Positions 1 to 12,800 of a stretch of 57,281 nucleotides of DNA are shown here, in pieces. Under the pieces are notes generated by a model, which ran no database searches, was not told where the DNA came from, and saw nothing but the letters and a program-made list of their open reading frames with translations. The first letter of the stretch is position 1. Every line of letters begins with the position of its first letter. Source of the stretch: Balamuthia mandrillaris (taxonomy: Eukaryota; Discosea; Longamoebia; Balamuthiidae); NCBI GenBank assembly GCA_031835245.1, contig JAVKOQ010000328.1, positions 1 through 57,281 of the forward strand. The letters run 5' to 3'. The translations under genes and the position numbers were made by a program.

Positions 1-3000
1 CGCAACCGATTGTGACAGAAGAGGAGGTGCAGCAGCTGTCCAAGGAGATTGGCAGGCGTTGGGCGGTGGGAGAGTATCCTCCTCCCTCCGTGCAGAGACA
101 GCTTCAAAAGGGACACTTTCAAGAGGCAGCTGCTGCCAGGGAGAAGGAAGTGCTAGAGCTGAGGGACCAATTGGCAAGAACGGAGAGAGAACGAAACGAG
201 CTGGAGGATCGTTTGCAGCAGGTTCTTCAGAATCTCATTTTGGAGAAGACCAAAGAGGAGCAGACATGGAAGAAGAAGGAAGTGATGATGCATCATCAGA
301 TAGAGGAAGCGCAGAAGCAAGTGAAGGAGCTACAACAAGAAAAGGAGAACGTGGAGGAGAGAAACAGAAAAGAAAAGGAAGCGCTCTTTTTGGAGGAGAG
401 AGAGAAATGGGAGAGGAAAGAAAAGGAGGTGCAGGAAGAAAAAGAAGGATTGGTTCGTTCGTTGGAGAAAGAACGACGACTCATAACGGCACTTCAAGAA
501 CAGAAGGACATGTTGGTGCGACACATGGAAGAGAAAGAGAAGAAGTTAGTCAAGGCAGCAAATGAAGCTCGTCGAGAGAGAGACGAAACGATGGGACAGC
601 TCAGACAGTTACAAGAAGAGCTAAAACGTTCGACTGAAGCTCAAGAACAGCTCAAAAGCAGCGAGCATAAGGACAGAAAAGAGAGGGAAGTGGACGCAGC
701 CGAAAGAGAAGGAAGACATCGACAAGAAATAACACGGATGCAAATCGCCAAAGAAGAAGCAGAGAAGGAAGTTGCTGCATTACATCAAAAGATAGAGAAG
801 ATAAAAGAAGAAGCACAGCAGAAGGTAGAACTCAAAGAGAAAATTATCAACGAGTTGGAGGAACAGTGTAAAGCAGCAGATAGCGAAAAGGTTCAACTTA
901 AAGGCTCATTGGAGGAGTGTCGTCGGTTGTTGCTTCTCCGAGAGGAAGAGGCAGAGCAACTTCGCAACGAAAGAACAAAAACCGAAGTGGAATGCAAGAA
1001 AATGGAACAGAGGTGCGTCGACCTGGAAAGCAAGCTTCAAAAAGCACAAGATAAGAAGAGGAAGTGGAAGGAGGAGGCCCAAACGGTGAGCGAAAGAGAG
1101 AAAGAATTGGACATGCAGCGATGGAAGACGATGGAGCAAACGCTCGCCAAAGAGAAGGAGCTCAAGGAACAAGCCTCCGAGTTGCAAGAACGTTACCGCT
1201 CCGTGCAGCAAGAACTGTTGGAAGTCAAAGAGCAAACGCTGATGCTCTCTGAAGAGAGAAATCAACAACGAACAACCTACGAACAAGAGCTGAGATTGTT
1301 GCGAGCAGAAACTACATTGAGAAAAGAGTTGGAAGGAAGCGTATACTGCATCACCACCACGGACGTTACGACTCACGATGTACCAACCTCCTTCACTGCC
1401 ACTTTCTTCAATTCTGCTTCACACGACATTCGAAGCCCACGCGAAAGAAAGAAGACTTCGTTCTCTGCCGAAGAGGCGCTTCGTTTCTTAAAGGAAAATT
1501 CTGGATCGTTGACGAATAGTTTGGCTCAGGATATGGCAAAACAGTTGTTTGCTGCGTTGGTGGATGTTCTTATCCCACTTCTTGTTTCTGACAACAGCAA
1601 AGAAGAAGGAAGGGAGAAAGGAAGAGAGCCGAGTGCATGGAGAAGTCTTTTGGGAATTGTCGCTCAACTATTGAGACAATCTGTTCCTTCTTCAAACCAA
1701 CAACATCGTACGGTAAGAGGAGAAATGGACGAGGCGCGAAGAGCTGCGTTGTGGCTCTCTTTTCTTTCCACATTTCTCCATCACCTACTTCAGGATGACC
1801 GCCTTCGCCCTTTTCTGCATTCCTCTTCAGCTTCCGATCCGAAAGCATGGAAACCAAAAGCTGGATCCATGAGAATGAAAGAAAGAGAAGAACAAAAGCA
1901 AAAGAACAAGGAGGAGAAAGGAAGAGGAGCGCTGCAGGAATTTGTGGGGGAGCTTCAACAGTTAATGTGGAAAGTCTACCAACAGTTGCTTCGCGTTTCT
2001 TTCTCTGGTTGGCTCCGTCCGAGCCTCGTTCCAGCCATTCTTGCCCAACCCTCGCTCCTCGAAACTCTAGAAAAAGAGAAGCACGGGCGAAGCTCCGAGT
2101 TTGAAACCATATCGCTCGACGACCAAGATGATGGCGCAGATGAAGACGATGATGATGATGAGGAATACGAGGAAGAACATAACGAAGAGTGGGAAGACGA
2201 AGCGTTGCCTAAACAAGTGACGGTAGCTTCACTTCCTTCGTTGCGTGTCGCCACCAACAGCAAGCCTACCTCAACAACGACAACTGGAACACCAACGAAG
2301 ATCGCTGGAACAACACCCGAAAGAAAAGAGAGAAGAAAGAAGAACAAGGCCGGAGGATCGGCTGTATCCAAAAGAAGAGCTGCAAACACTCCCTCCACCA
2401 TTGTGGACGCCTTGGACAGCATCCTCGCTTTGCTGGCCTACTATGGCGTCTACCCAAGCCTCATAGGACAATGCTTCGTTGACTTGTTCTCTTGCATGAA
2501 CTCTGTCCTGTTCAACGCCATGCTGCGCAATGGCAAGTTTTGCACGTGCGGCAACGCATTGCAAGTGAAGATTGGCTTATCACAGCTCACTTCGTGGTTG
2601 TTTGAGAACAACGTGTTCATGCGTGATCACGCGTTACTGCAAGCCAAGTATGTTCACTCTTCTCTCTGCTCTCTCCTCTCTTTGGTTTTCTCTTTATTAA
2701 CGTGTTACTTACTTTTGTCTTGGCCACACGAAGAGAACAATTTGCACATTTGGAAGAGGCAGCAAATGTATTGATGACAGACAAGTCCCTCTTTCTCAAC
2801 CAACAAAACATTCAGGAGGCCTTTCCTGTGCTTAACTCGATGCAAATCCTCCACATTCTCGATCTGTTCCAACCCGATGAGTACGCTTTTTCTCTCTCTA
2901 TCTGTATCTGTCACTTGCGGCCATTTGAAAACTGATCATGGTGTTTTTTTTTTGAAAACCAAAGAATGGCTCCAGATGTGGTTCCGGCCAACTGCAGGAA

Positions 3001-3091
3001 GCTGTTGTGCCAGATGGTGGAAGAGCAAGCCGCAAAGAACGTGGCTTCACCTCTGTTCCTCGCCACGGAGGAAGACCTGCTCAACCATTGA
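1..3091 (+). CDS. DIL-domain coiled-coil protein, 5' partial (DIL-1)
   Basis: The reading frame is already open at the left edge, so the start and any N-terminal domain lie outside the window. Predicted exons are <3-2647, 2734-2880 and 2965-3091, leaving about 972 residues. The first ~440 residues are a charged Glu/Lys/Arg/Gln coiled coil. An acidic linker follows around residue 700. The C-terminal ~300 residues are a dilute (DIL) domain, with the stretch CTCGNALQVKIGLSQLTSW and, after the introns, LEEAANVLMTDK and MQILHILDLFQPDE, as in the myosin V cargo-binding tail. No myosin motor is visible. In this family DIL domains bind cargo or adaptors, so a membrane-traffic or cytoskeletal scaffold role is inferred. 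The gene at 16489-20728 on the other strand is a paralogue whose last two introns sit at matching positions. Confidence 0.85.
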
Positions 3092-3751
3092 TGAAGCTGT
3101 TCAGTCTCAAAAACTCTTACTTCGTTTGTCCCTCTAACTTCAGAAAATAAGTAAAATGTCCATTCTTTTTTTTTTCACCCCAAAGACCTATGATCGCCTG
3201 TTCCTGGGGGCATCCCAGACCGTGGTGTTGTCCTGCGTGTTCAGGGGCTTGTAGAAGTCTGGCGCTGCGAATGGAGGTGTTACTCTCTGGACAAAGGCTG
3301 CCGCCTGGCTTTCTGGCACGACCCTCCTTTCTCATTGTTAGACTTGGAGATGATGGCCTGATCGAGGCAGCGATGCTCCTGTAGGTTCGTGGAGGCATTC
3401 ACCAAAGGAAGTTGCTGAGCTTCTACGCTCGCTCTGAGGGCGGCCGGCTGCCTTCCTGGCGTGGTGGACTGGACGTGGGAGGCCACCTCGAGCGAGTACC
3501 TTGTGTGCCGCGGGCTTCTGCTCCTTGAACTGGGATCGTGCATCGCCGGCGCACCACCCTTAGTGAAAAGGAACATTGCAATGTGAAGCTCATAATTTGT
3601 CGACATTTCGAAATATCGATAATAATTGCATCACATCGATAAAATCTTAATGTGTTACCCTGACGAAAATATATCGATAAGTTTGCTGACGTGGCCAACA
3701 AATATCGTAAAATAAAGCCTGCAAAAAGAACATAACAAGAGAAGCTCAGAG
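3092..3751. other. intergenic region with GC-rich orphan segment and ATCGATA cluster
   Basis: There is no supported gene here. Bases 3190-3560 are more GC-rich than the flanks and carry only short ORFs, none of which I recognise. Bases 3600-3715 are AT-rich, hold the ATCGATA cluster listed separately, and probably form the promoter of the GATD1-like gene. Confidence 0.5.
3607..3715. promoter_or_regulatory. cluster of ATCGATA motifs upstream of the GATD1-like gene
   Basis: Within about 100 bp, ATCGATA occurs three times (in AATATCGATAATA, CACATCGATAAAA and ATATATCGATAAG), followed by a degenerate AATATCGTAAAA copy. A GTCGAC site lies just before. The cluster ends about 40 bp before the start codon at 3752. 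The regulatory role is inferred only from repetition and position. Confidence 0.35.
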
Positions 3752-5190
3752 ATGCCCTCTAAAGGTGCTTGTTTGGTGGTCGTGTCTTCGGCAGCTTCTG
3801 TTGACACAAACTACACGGGTAACAGTGTTCTTCCTTTTGCTCCCTCTCTCTCTTTTGTAATTTTTTTTTAAAAAAAAAACCGTTCTCATCTGCCCTCAAT
3901 GACAAAAAGGCAGCGTCTCCGTCACGTCGTTCATTCAAGCGGTGCAGCTCTTGGAGCATAACGGCTTCTCGGTGGAGGTAGCCACGCCCAACGCTGCCCC
4001 ACCAGAGTTTCACTACCCGGACGAGGCCTCCGTCTCGTGGCTGAAAGAACACAACCAACTGCTCGCTCACCCGCTCTCCACGGCTGAACTCATCAAGCAA
4101 GGTTCAAAACCTTTTACTTCTGTTATTTCTAGTTTTGTGTCTTCCTGCTTTCTTCTTGCACGTTACGCTCTTCTTTTATTCGGTCTTGGTGGTTTCTTTC
4201 TTCTGTCTTGCTTTCCTACTGTCGTTTCGTTCTCTTTATGTCGTTTCTTGTCGTTACTTCTTTCTTCTTGTTCTTCTTGTTCTTGTTCTTGTTCTTGTTC
4301 TTGTTCTTGTTCTTGTTCTTGTTCTTGTTCTTGTTCTTGTTCTTGTTCTTGTTCTTGTTCTTCTTCTTGTTCTTGTTCTTCTTCTTCTTCTTCTTCTTCT
4401 TCTTCTGCTGCTGCTGCTGCTGCTGCTTACTCCTTGTCTTTCTTTCCTACTGTCGGTTCGTTCGCTTTATGTTGTTTCGTGTCGTTGTCCTTCCTCTTGT
4501 CTTTTCTTTACAATGGGACAGAGAGCAACATTGTAAAGTATTGTGGATTGGTGTTACCCAGTTCCATCGGCGGCGTTTCTGATCTCTCCAACGACGTCTC
4601 TCTTGGCAACCTCGTTCGACAGTTTCAATCTGCTCAAAGTACTTCAGCTCTTTTCTTGTGCTTCTTTATTTTTGTCCTTCTTTCAACTAACTGCGGGTTG
4701 ATATGGCATGGAAGAACCGATTTGTGCAATTGGGTTTGGAGTGACAGGGCTTTGTAAAGCGTTCAATGAAAATGACAAGTGGTGTTTCTCAGGATGGAAC
4801 CTTACTGCGGTAATGTTATTATTCTTGTTGCACGCCTCTTTTTCTTTTCTTCCTTCCTTCCTTCTTTATTGCTTTATTTTCTTCTTACTTTAATGAAACC
4901 AGATTTCAAACTTTGAGACAGCACGCTTTCCTTACTTTTCCAAACTGCCACTTATTATCGAGGACTATATCAAAGACCATGGAGGCTTTTACAACTGTGC
5001 GTGCCGCTATGTTTTTCATTTCTGTTGATGTGTAGGACGACTTACAGCGGATTTATACGTTGGTGTTTGTGTTTTAGGCAGCGACGTTGATGAAACTCAC
5101 ATCATAATAGATAGAACCCTGATCACAGGGCAGAACGAGCAATCCACGACCCTTGCGGTACAAAACTTTATCTGGCTCTGTTCCCAGTAA
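3752..5190 (+). CDS. GATD1-like (PDDC1) class I glutamine-amidotransferase-like protein
   Basis: Predicted exons are 3752-3818, 3910-4101, 4522-4638, 4715-4809, 4903-4996 and 5078-5190, giving 225 residues; human GATD1 has 220. The protein has the DJ-1/PfpI fold signature, with EVATPNAAPPEF early, GLVLPSSIGGVSDL in the middle and the nucleophile-elbow-like ICAIGFGVTGLC. The C-terminus reads IIIDRTLITGQNEQST then LAVQNFIWLCS, which follows GATD1 closely. The family has an unproven enzymatic role and some members associate with endosomes. Intron 2 is 420 bp long because of a TTGTTC/TTC/TGC microsatellite. The start is the first in-frame ATG after the intergenic gap, and it gives the family length. 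Confidence 0.88.
4262..4424 (+). repeat. TTGTTC/TTC/TGC microsatellite in intron 2 of the GATD1-like gene
   Basis: About 15 TTGTTC units run into TTC repeats and end in about seven TGC triplets. The tract is pyrimidine-rich on the sense strand and accounts for most of the intron's extra length. Confidence 0.95.
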
Positions 5191-5388
5191 ACGCGAGTTT
5201 TTTTGTTTGAAAAGGTTCTTTCGGGTCGCCACTCAAAAACAGAACGTGGATATTATCGTGGCAACTAATTAATTTCAACAACGCGAAGAAACAACAAAGA
5301 AAGTCAACGAAACAAACGAACGTTTTGTTTTTATGCATCGAAGCCTCTACTCCTTGTCGTTGTTTTCTAGCGGAACACAAAAGCACCA

Positions 5389-6759
5389 ATGCAAAAGCAA
5401 ATACACGAGACCCAATCGACCACTGGGCTCAGTATAGCAGACTTGCCAGAGGAGATACTGTCCCAAATACTTGAGCATCTTCCCGAGGAGAACGTGGCCC
5501 CAGTAGCCCTCACTTGCCGTCGCTGGTTCGCCTGCAGCCCTCCTCTTCTGCGATCGGGAAGGTTCTTTTTGCGGTGGGCTTGCTCCTCCGTGACCACTTT
5601 GAAATGGGCCAAAGCGAACGGCTGTCCTTGGGTCCCTGAGGTGTGTGCCATGGCTGCACTGCTGGGCCATTTGGAGGTATTGCAGTGGGCCAGACAGAAG
5701 CGGTGTCCTTGGAATGAAGAGACTTGCTCCAACGCTGCCTTAAACGGCCATCTGGAGGTGCTGCAATGGGCCAGAGGCAACCAGTGCTGCTGGGACGAAC
5801 GGACCACCACCAACGCTGCCACGAAGGGCCATATGAAAGTCTTGAAATGGGCAAGAGCAAACGGTTGTCGTTGGAATGAAGTGACTTGCATTCAGGCTGC
5901 CTTGAACGGCCATTTGGAGGTGTTGCAATGGCTGAAAGACGCTGGCTGCCCTTGTGGAGAGTATACTTGCTCCATGGTGGCAAAGTATGGCCTTTTGGAC
6001 ATTGTGCAATGGGCGCATGAGAATGGAATTGGTTGGAATGAGAAGACTTGTGCATATGCCGCAACAAAAGGCCACTTGGAGGTGTTGCAATGGCTACGAA
6101 TGAACGGCTGTCCTTGGGATGAATTGACCTGTGCCTTTGCTGCTAGAGGCGGACAATTGGAGGTCTTGCAATGGGCCAGAGTCAACGGCTGTCCTTGGAA
6201 CCACCAGACTTGCCTCTTTGCGGCCAAGAAGGGCCACCTTAAGGTCTTGCAATGGGCCAGAGCAAATGGATGCCCATGGGACAGTAGTGTATGCACCTTA
6301 GCTGCCAAGCACGGGCATTTGGAGGTCTTGAAATGGGCTAGAGCCAATCAATGTCGTTGGAATTCAGACACCGCAGCGAATGCTGCCTTGAATGGCCATC
6401 TGAAGGTGCTGCAATGGCTCAAAAGGAACAGATGCCCGTGGGATAATAGAATATACACCTTTGCAGCGAAGAACGGGCATGTAGATGTCCTACAGTGGGT
6501 TAAAGACAACTACAGTTTTTTGTCTGACTACCAGCTCTGTGACATAGCTGCCAGGAAAGGCCACCTGGCAGTTTTACAGTGGGCCAGAGCAAATGACTGT
6601 CCTTGGACTCACAAGACTTTGGAATTGGCAAAACTGCACAAACACTGGGAGGTGGTGCAATGGCTTGAAGAGAATGGATGCCCCGACAAAAAGCCTGCCA
6701 GAGGCAGCAAAAACAGGAAAAAAGAAAAGGAGAGAACAAATAAAAACAACAATATGTAA
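5389..6759 (+). CDS. F-box protein with 27-residue ankyrin-like repeats
   Basis: This is an uninterrupted 456-residue ORF with no intron. Residues ~16-55 are an F-box (LPEEILSQILEHLPEENV, then ALTCRRWFACSP). About 13 tandem repeats of 27 residues follow, with the pattern HLEVLQWARxNGCPWxxxTCxxAAxxG, an ankyrin-like repeat typical of large families in amoebae, algae and oomycetes. A basic tail closes the protein. F-box proteins recruit substrates to SCF ubiquitin ligases through Skp1, and the repeats would bind the target; both roles are family knowledge. The ATG at 5389 is the only one giving the whole F-box. A decayed relative lies at 21121-21890. Confidence 0.9.
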   Translation: MQKQIHETQSTTGLSIADLPEEILSQILEHLPEENVAPVALTCRRWFACSPPLLRSGRFFLRWACSSVTTLKWAKANGCPWVPEVCAMAALLGHLEVLQWARQKRCPWNEETCSNAALNGHLEVLQWARGNQCCWDERTTTNAATKGHMKVLKWARANGCRWNEVTCIQAALNGHLEVLQWLKDAGCPCGEYTCSMVAKYGLLDIVQWAHENGIGWNEKTCAYAATKGHLEVLQWLRMNGCPWDELTCAFAARGGQLEVLQWARVNGCPWNHQTCLFAAKKGHLKVLQWARANGCPWDSSVCTLAAKHGHLEVLKWARANQCRWNSDTAANAALNGHLKVLQWLKRNRCPWDNRIYTFAAKNGHVDVLQWVKDNYSFLSDYQLCDIAARKGHLAVLQWARANDCPWTHKTLELAKLHKHWEVVQWLEENGCPDKKPARGSKNRKKEKERTNKNNNM

Positions 6760-7099
6760 AACTTTGCAAACACTCTGCGTTGTTCACCGCACCAAGCGCG
6801 ACTCCACACAGCATCGGGTCCGGCTCCTCCAAGCTCCGCCGACACCGCGGAGAGCCGCACACCAAAAGTTCATGGACTTGAGAAAACGGTGAGGGTCTTT
6901 TTTTCCCGCCAAAATTGCTTGAGGAGTCAAGTACATTTTCAAAAAGAAAAGAAAAGAAAAAGACAAAAGAGAAAAAAAAAACTCCAATCAAAAAAAATTT
7001 GGATTGGAGTTTTTTTTTTGCTGCTACTCCTTCCATTCATTCATTCATACATTCATTTTCTTTCGTTTGACGAACGATCAAAAAAAAAAAAACACGCGG
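6760..7099. other. intergenic, A-rich, with an 18-bp hairpin
   Basis: This lies between two genes on the same strand. It starts with probable 3' flank of the F-box gene, holds a strong inverted repeat at 6972-7019, and ends in an oligo(A) run eight bases before the NUP188 start codon. No coding potential is visible. Confidence 0.5.
6972..7019. repeat. perfect 18-bp inverted repeat (hairpin)
   Basis: The left arm 6972-6989 (nine A, then ACTCCAATC) is complementary to the right arm 7002-7019 (GATTGGAGT, then nine T). A 12-base A/T-rich loop separates them. It lies 212 bp after the F-box gene stop and 80 bp before the NUP188 ATG. Confidence 0.9.
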
Positions 7100-7260
7100 A
7101 TGGCGGGGGAAGCGGCCAGCGGACCGTTGGGTCGCTTCGATCGGACGAATCGCCGCTTGTTGGAAACCTTGGAGCGTGCAGATGGGTCGTGCAGCCCTGA
7201 AGGAATGGTTACTACCTCGGTTTTGTTGCACTTTTTTAAAAGACTATGGGAACGCATCCC

Positions 7261-7305
<45 letters not shown>

Positions 7306-9199
7306 CTCTCTCGCTCTCTCTTGCAAAAAAAAAAAGGCTTCTCTGTTGAAGAGGAACTATCAGCGGTTGTTGGCGATGCTGCAGTCGTACAAGCCGCCGT
7401 CGAAGGAGTCACTGCAAGCGTTGGAATCGGGAAAAGTGAAGCATGGAGGAAAGACCTATCCTGTGGATAAGAACCAACAAGACTTTGTGAAGAAGATCAG
7501 TCGTCTTTTGGTATGTACTTCTCTCTCAATTATTCTCTCCTGCTGTCCTTTTCGCTCGTTCTTCCTCCTCATTCCTCTCTCGTGCACTGCTTCTTATCGC
7601 TCTTTCTCTCGTGTTCTTTAGTCCTTTTTCTCTTGTCTCCTTCTGCTCTCTTTTTTTTTTCTAAGCTTTTCTCCTTTCTTCTCTTTTGTTTGTTCTGGTC
7701 TTCGCGTTCTTACTGCAAACGCTAATGCCTCCTTTTCTACCACAAAAAGAACTTGGATGAAGTGCAAAGCTTGTTGTTGTTTCGGAACTATTTAAGAGAT
7801 GAAGTTAAAGGACAAACATTTGATTACAGCTCAACTGCTTTGCAGGAGGTTCGCTTTCTTCACGCCCTCTCTCTCTCTCTCTCTCTCTCTCTCATTGTTC
7901 CTCTTTTTTTGCTTAAACATTCAATCAAAGATTGCAGACTATTACAATGATGAGCGGTTATGCCTGTTACGCTGCGTGAGCTCACTGCTAAGGAATGGAC
8001 ATGACGAAGACCACCTTTACTTTGTGGAGGCTAGCGAGATCGTTGAACGGTTGTTGCACGATGGGCTGGTGGACAAAGTCCTTCAACAGTACAAGTCTTT
8101 AGCCAAAGCTACTATCCCAAAACATTTGGTACAACATTACCCGACAAATTGTTAGAAAAAAGATAGAGGGAAGAGGAGGAGCTAATTATATTTTCTGTAA
8201 AAGACGGAGCGACAAGATCAAGAAAGATGGGCCAACCAAAACGTGGAGGAGCAACTGGCATGCTTGGAGATAATTTTCTTGGTATACTACGCGCAGACGC
8301 CCATTAGTGCTTCCATGATAAAACACCTTTGTAAGCTCTTTAACGTACGCTATTTGCTCTTTTGGTCTTATAATTCTTCTTATTGTGCAATTTATGGTAT
8401 AGAAACAAGCATTTGGGACCAAACAACCCAACTACACACTGTTGAACGAGGTTGGAAGAGGAACGGTGGTTCGTATGAGCTACATTTGTGTACTCATCTT
8501 AGTGGAAAGCTTTAACTTGGAAAGTTTGCTCGAAGAAGCCGATCAAGAAAGGTAACCGGAAAGAACGAGAGAGTGTGTGCTTTTGGATTCCTTTTAACTT
8601 ATCTTTCTTTGTCTCTCCTTACATGATTAAGTCTTGCCGCACATCCGATAGCGGCAAATAAAAGCGCCATTCTAGAGTTGGACGAAGAGTTTCAAGGATG
8701 GGGTACTATAGTGCCCCAAGGTCCGGTGTTGTTGGCTTGGGCCAGCTTGGTTTGTCGTGTCTCTCAATTCTCTGACATGGTGGTATGTGTTGTCTTTCTC
8801 TGGTTCCTCCTTTTCTTTCTTTCTTTCCTTAGTCTTTTTTTTTCCTTCGCTAACATTACTGCAGGACAACGTTCCTTATCAGCAGCATGGAGTGAAAGCG
8901 CTTCGTCTTTCTGCTTTTCAATTCTTGAAGAACATGGTTCAAAATGGCTTTGACCCAGAAGAGGTAAGTCGATCACTAGCAAAAGAGAATGAGAAGAAAA
9001 GAGAAGAGCATAGCATAGTGAATTTAGCTAACTTTATTCTTTGTATTGCTGTTAAAAGCCCAACCTGACAGGCTACAAGAGCGTGTTGAAGGGACTGGTT
9101 ACTGCGATATTTACAGCTTTTGACATTTCTCTCTTTCCGAACTATGAGCTCATCGTGGAGTTTTATTGTGAACTCTTCCAAGTATTCTCTCTCTATCTT

Positions 9200-9243
<44 letters not shown>

Positions 9244-9849
9244 TTTGTCCCTCTCCAACTCTAATATTATATGTTTTCTTTAAAAAGACCGAACCTGGTT
9301 TGTGTCGACAGTACTGGGAGCATGATCATCAACACGCTCCTCGACGAGCCCTAATGACCATCGCCATCTCTTGTTGGCCCATCCAATTCAACCAATTGCT
9401 CAAACTGTTTAGCGCCTTGGCGGGTGACCACGATTGTGCTCATCGCGTCTTTTGGGAGCTCTGTCACATGACCAACTTTTCCACTTTTGCCGCGATGGTT
9501 CCTCCTTCTTTCTGTCGTGATCCAAACGACGACGGTGGAATGCGATTGGCAACAACGAATTGGCGCAGCGCTGAGGAGGCGTTTGCGACGATGTTAGAAG
9601 CGGCTCACTTGGAAGTGTATTTGCAACGCGATTTACCTTTGAACGTCGGCCAATTGTGCTCTTCTGTCGGTGGAGATGAGAGCGGTGAAAGAAACGCGAG
9701 GGTAATGGATTCTTCGGTCGGGCAACGTTTGACTGCGAATGCTTATGCTTCGTCGTCCGTTCCAATGTTTATAATTCCGGCTGGCACTCGAGGACGCATT
9801 TTCAAAGTGGACAACTCTCTTCTTATTCAGTGGGAGGTTTGTAAACAAC

Positions 9850-9884
<35 letters not shown>

Positions 9885-12800
9885 CTCCTTAGATTCTAAT
9901 TTTTAACGTTACCATTTTCTTTTAATCTGTTTTTGTTCATTTTTTAAACAGCATAAATATTCGATATGGGAGTACCTTCTTAAAGTTTTAGACTTTTTCC
10001 TTAAGAGACTTTTGGGAGGTTCCAAAGTTAGCGAACAACAGATTTCTTCAGTTTATCACATCCTGAAGCTCATTAATCAGCTCTTATCTTTTGATAAGAA
10101 CTTTACTACCATTATCCAAAGCCATTTACTTGAGATATTTCCCAATAATCTCACCGTTCGAAACGTTCCCATTTCAGAGTAACATTCCTGCTCTTTCTTC
10201 TTCTTCTTCTTCTCTCTCTCTCTGCACTTTTTCTCTTGGCTAATCACTTTATTACAATTAGTTATGCTAACACATCGGAGATATTACCACGTCTATTCCT
10301 TATACTGCAACATGCCTCCTTTCTCATTAATCCACCAGCAGAGCTGCTCACTGCTTGCCTTCGTTGCATAAATGGATTTGCTCACACACATCCAATGCAA
10401 GTTTGGGTCTACATGCGCCGAGTCGGACTTCTTGATGAAGTACGTTCAACACTTTCCACTAAACGTAACATGCAAAAACACAAAAGCTAATTAGAATCTG
10501 ACACAAATTTTCTTTTTGGATTTTATTAAATAGATTGCCTCAGAGCGAACAACCAAAGCATTTAGTGGTTGCATTCGTCACCTTCTTCACACGATGGAAT
10601 GCCCAGCTGGCCGTTATCCCGTCACCCTCTCTTTCCTTGATCTGCTTTCCACTCTGTTATCTTTTGCTCAACGGTGGCAACTTCGTTCTTCCTCCTCCTC
10701 CCTTTCTTCCTCCTCCACAACGATGATCTCTGCTGCCGACTTTCACCCGTGTTTGTCTTATGTTATGACGGACCTCTTCACAGCTTTTGATACGTGGCGA
10801 TACACTCATATCTATGAGCGTTGGCAAATTGGCATCAAGGTAATTTCCTTTGTAGTCTTTCACGCCTTTTTGTTTCTCTATTTTTGTTAACTCTTTTTGT
10901 TAAACGTTGTAGATCTTAAAAATCTTTCAAGATATTTTGCGAGATGTAAGCATAGTTCCATCTCCAACCAGCATCAACGTCAGTTCACAACAACAAAAGA
11001 GAACAAGATTCTCTTCTTCACAACTCAACGTCATCAACAGCGGAGATGTAATAGTCTCTCTCAAACGTTCTTTACTCAACTCTATTCTCTACGATAGCTC
11101 CTTTCACAAAGTTTTGCTCAACATTGTCGGTATTGGCACTAAATTCTTGGAGAGACTCATTGCAAGGCGAAAGGTCAAAGAAGGCAAAACATTGGAGAAG
11201 TTGTTGGTGAAAGCGTTTAACGTTTTGGAGCTCGTCTTATTGAACAGAGAAAACGAAGTGGAAGAACAATTGAGTAGAAGAGACAACACTGACTCTGCCT
11301 CTACTCCGTTTTCAGCACAATCGTCGTTGGAATATTCGCTTTTAAGTCGGACTGCTGTATTAGCAGCAAATGAAAACGATTCGACGTTAGTTAGGTTGGT
11401 TATTGTTATTTTCTCGTTATTTATTCTGTCCGCTAAAGTTAAAGATTCGTTCGAAAATAGCCAAATATCAGCAACAGAGCCAGATACACAAACAAATGGA
11501 TTTGGACTACCAACACGACCCAGCGGAGGAGGCAGACTCAAAGAAGAAGCTCATCTCATTCGAATCATCGCCTCCTACATCCACTATCCCTACAACCACA
11601 ATCTTCCTCTCTTAGCCACTCGCTTGCTCACTCTGTTGTGTCGCATCACGCTGCACAGTCACCCTCGTCCTCCGTCTTTGGTGGGCTACTTGGGGTCGCA
11701 CGCTCTTTTCTTGCGAACAGCATTTTTGAGCCGATTGAAGGATCCCCTTGAAAGTGAGGTAATTGTGGCGCCTTTTGTTTGTTTGGCTGTCTATTTCTCA
11801 AATTGCAAGCCGCTTTTTTGACACGCACGAAAACAAAAAATTATATTTACAGGAATTACGAATTGCTATTTTGCGGTTGGTAACAACAGCACTGGACTGC
11901 CAGCCAGGTCTAGCGCTTCTATTCATAAACATCACTTCCAGAAAGAAGAAAAACAGCGTTACAGAAAACAATCAAAGCTCCATCATCTACGAAATCGGTT
12001 CCAACAGTTGTCTCTCCACCGTTCTATCTCTCATTGCCAACAGAGACCAAACCATTCATACGTATTGATACCTTTCTCTCCTCTGATTTTTTCGTTTTCC
12101 TTTCTTCGTTTCTTTCTTCTTTACTGGCTTTTCACTAACAACGCGTCTAACATAACCAGAGAAACTCGTTTGTTTTGTGAAGCAATGGATCTACTTCATT
12201 CATTATGGCAAGTAGCCCCAGACCATCACACCATCATCAAAGCGTTACGCGACACAGAAGGCTTTTGGAAGCAACTCATCAACGCTCTCCAAATAGTCTC
12301 TCTGGAAGTTCAATCCTTTGATCAAAACGAAAACGAGAAAGGAAAAGATAAAGAAAGCAACATCAAAGAAAAAGCAAAAGCACAAGAAAACGGCGGAGTG
12401 GCAATGATAGAGAAAGAGTCCAAACGGGAGCAAACAAATCTGCAAAGAACGTATATGACCATCATAGGTTCCTCCGTCTTCTCCATTCTCGCTTTGGAAA
12501 TGTATTACGTGCCGATCAACGGAACGTTAGACCCAAGCCTAGTGCAAGAGCTGAAACAGTTGAATACCTCCCCAAAGCTTCAACTGGATTGTTGGCTGCG
12601 AAGCATTCCCACAATGAACGCTTACACGCCTTCTCTATACACTCGTCTAAGGAAGCAAGAACTTAAGCTCTTACATTCTATAACGATGGTGATGAGCAGC
12701 ACTCACTACCAACATCTCAATCCTCAACATCGACTACATCAGGAACAAGAACAAATGAGCCCTACAGCATTGGCAGGTTATCAACAACAGGGAAGAAAGA

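Noticed and set aside
1-3091. Myosin V tail
   Set aside because: The DIL domain is real, but no motor or IQ motifs are seen in the window, and the paralogue at 16489-20728 begins with NT-C2, not a motor.
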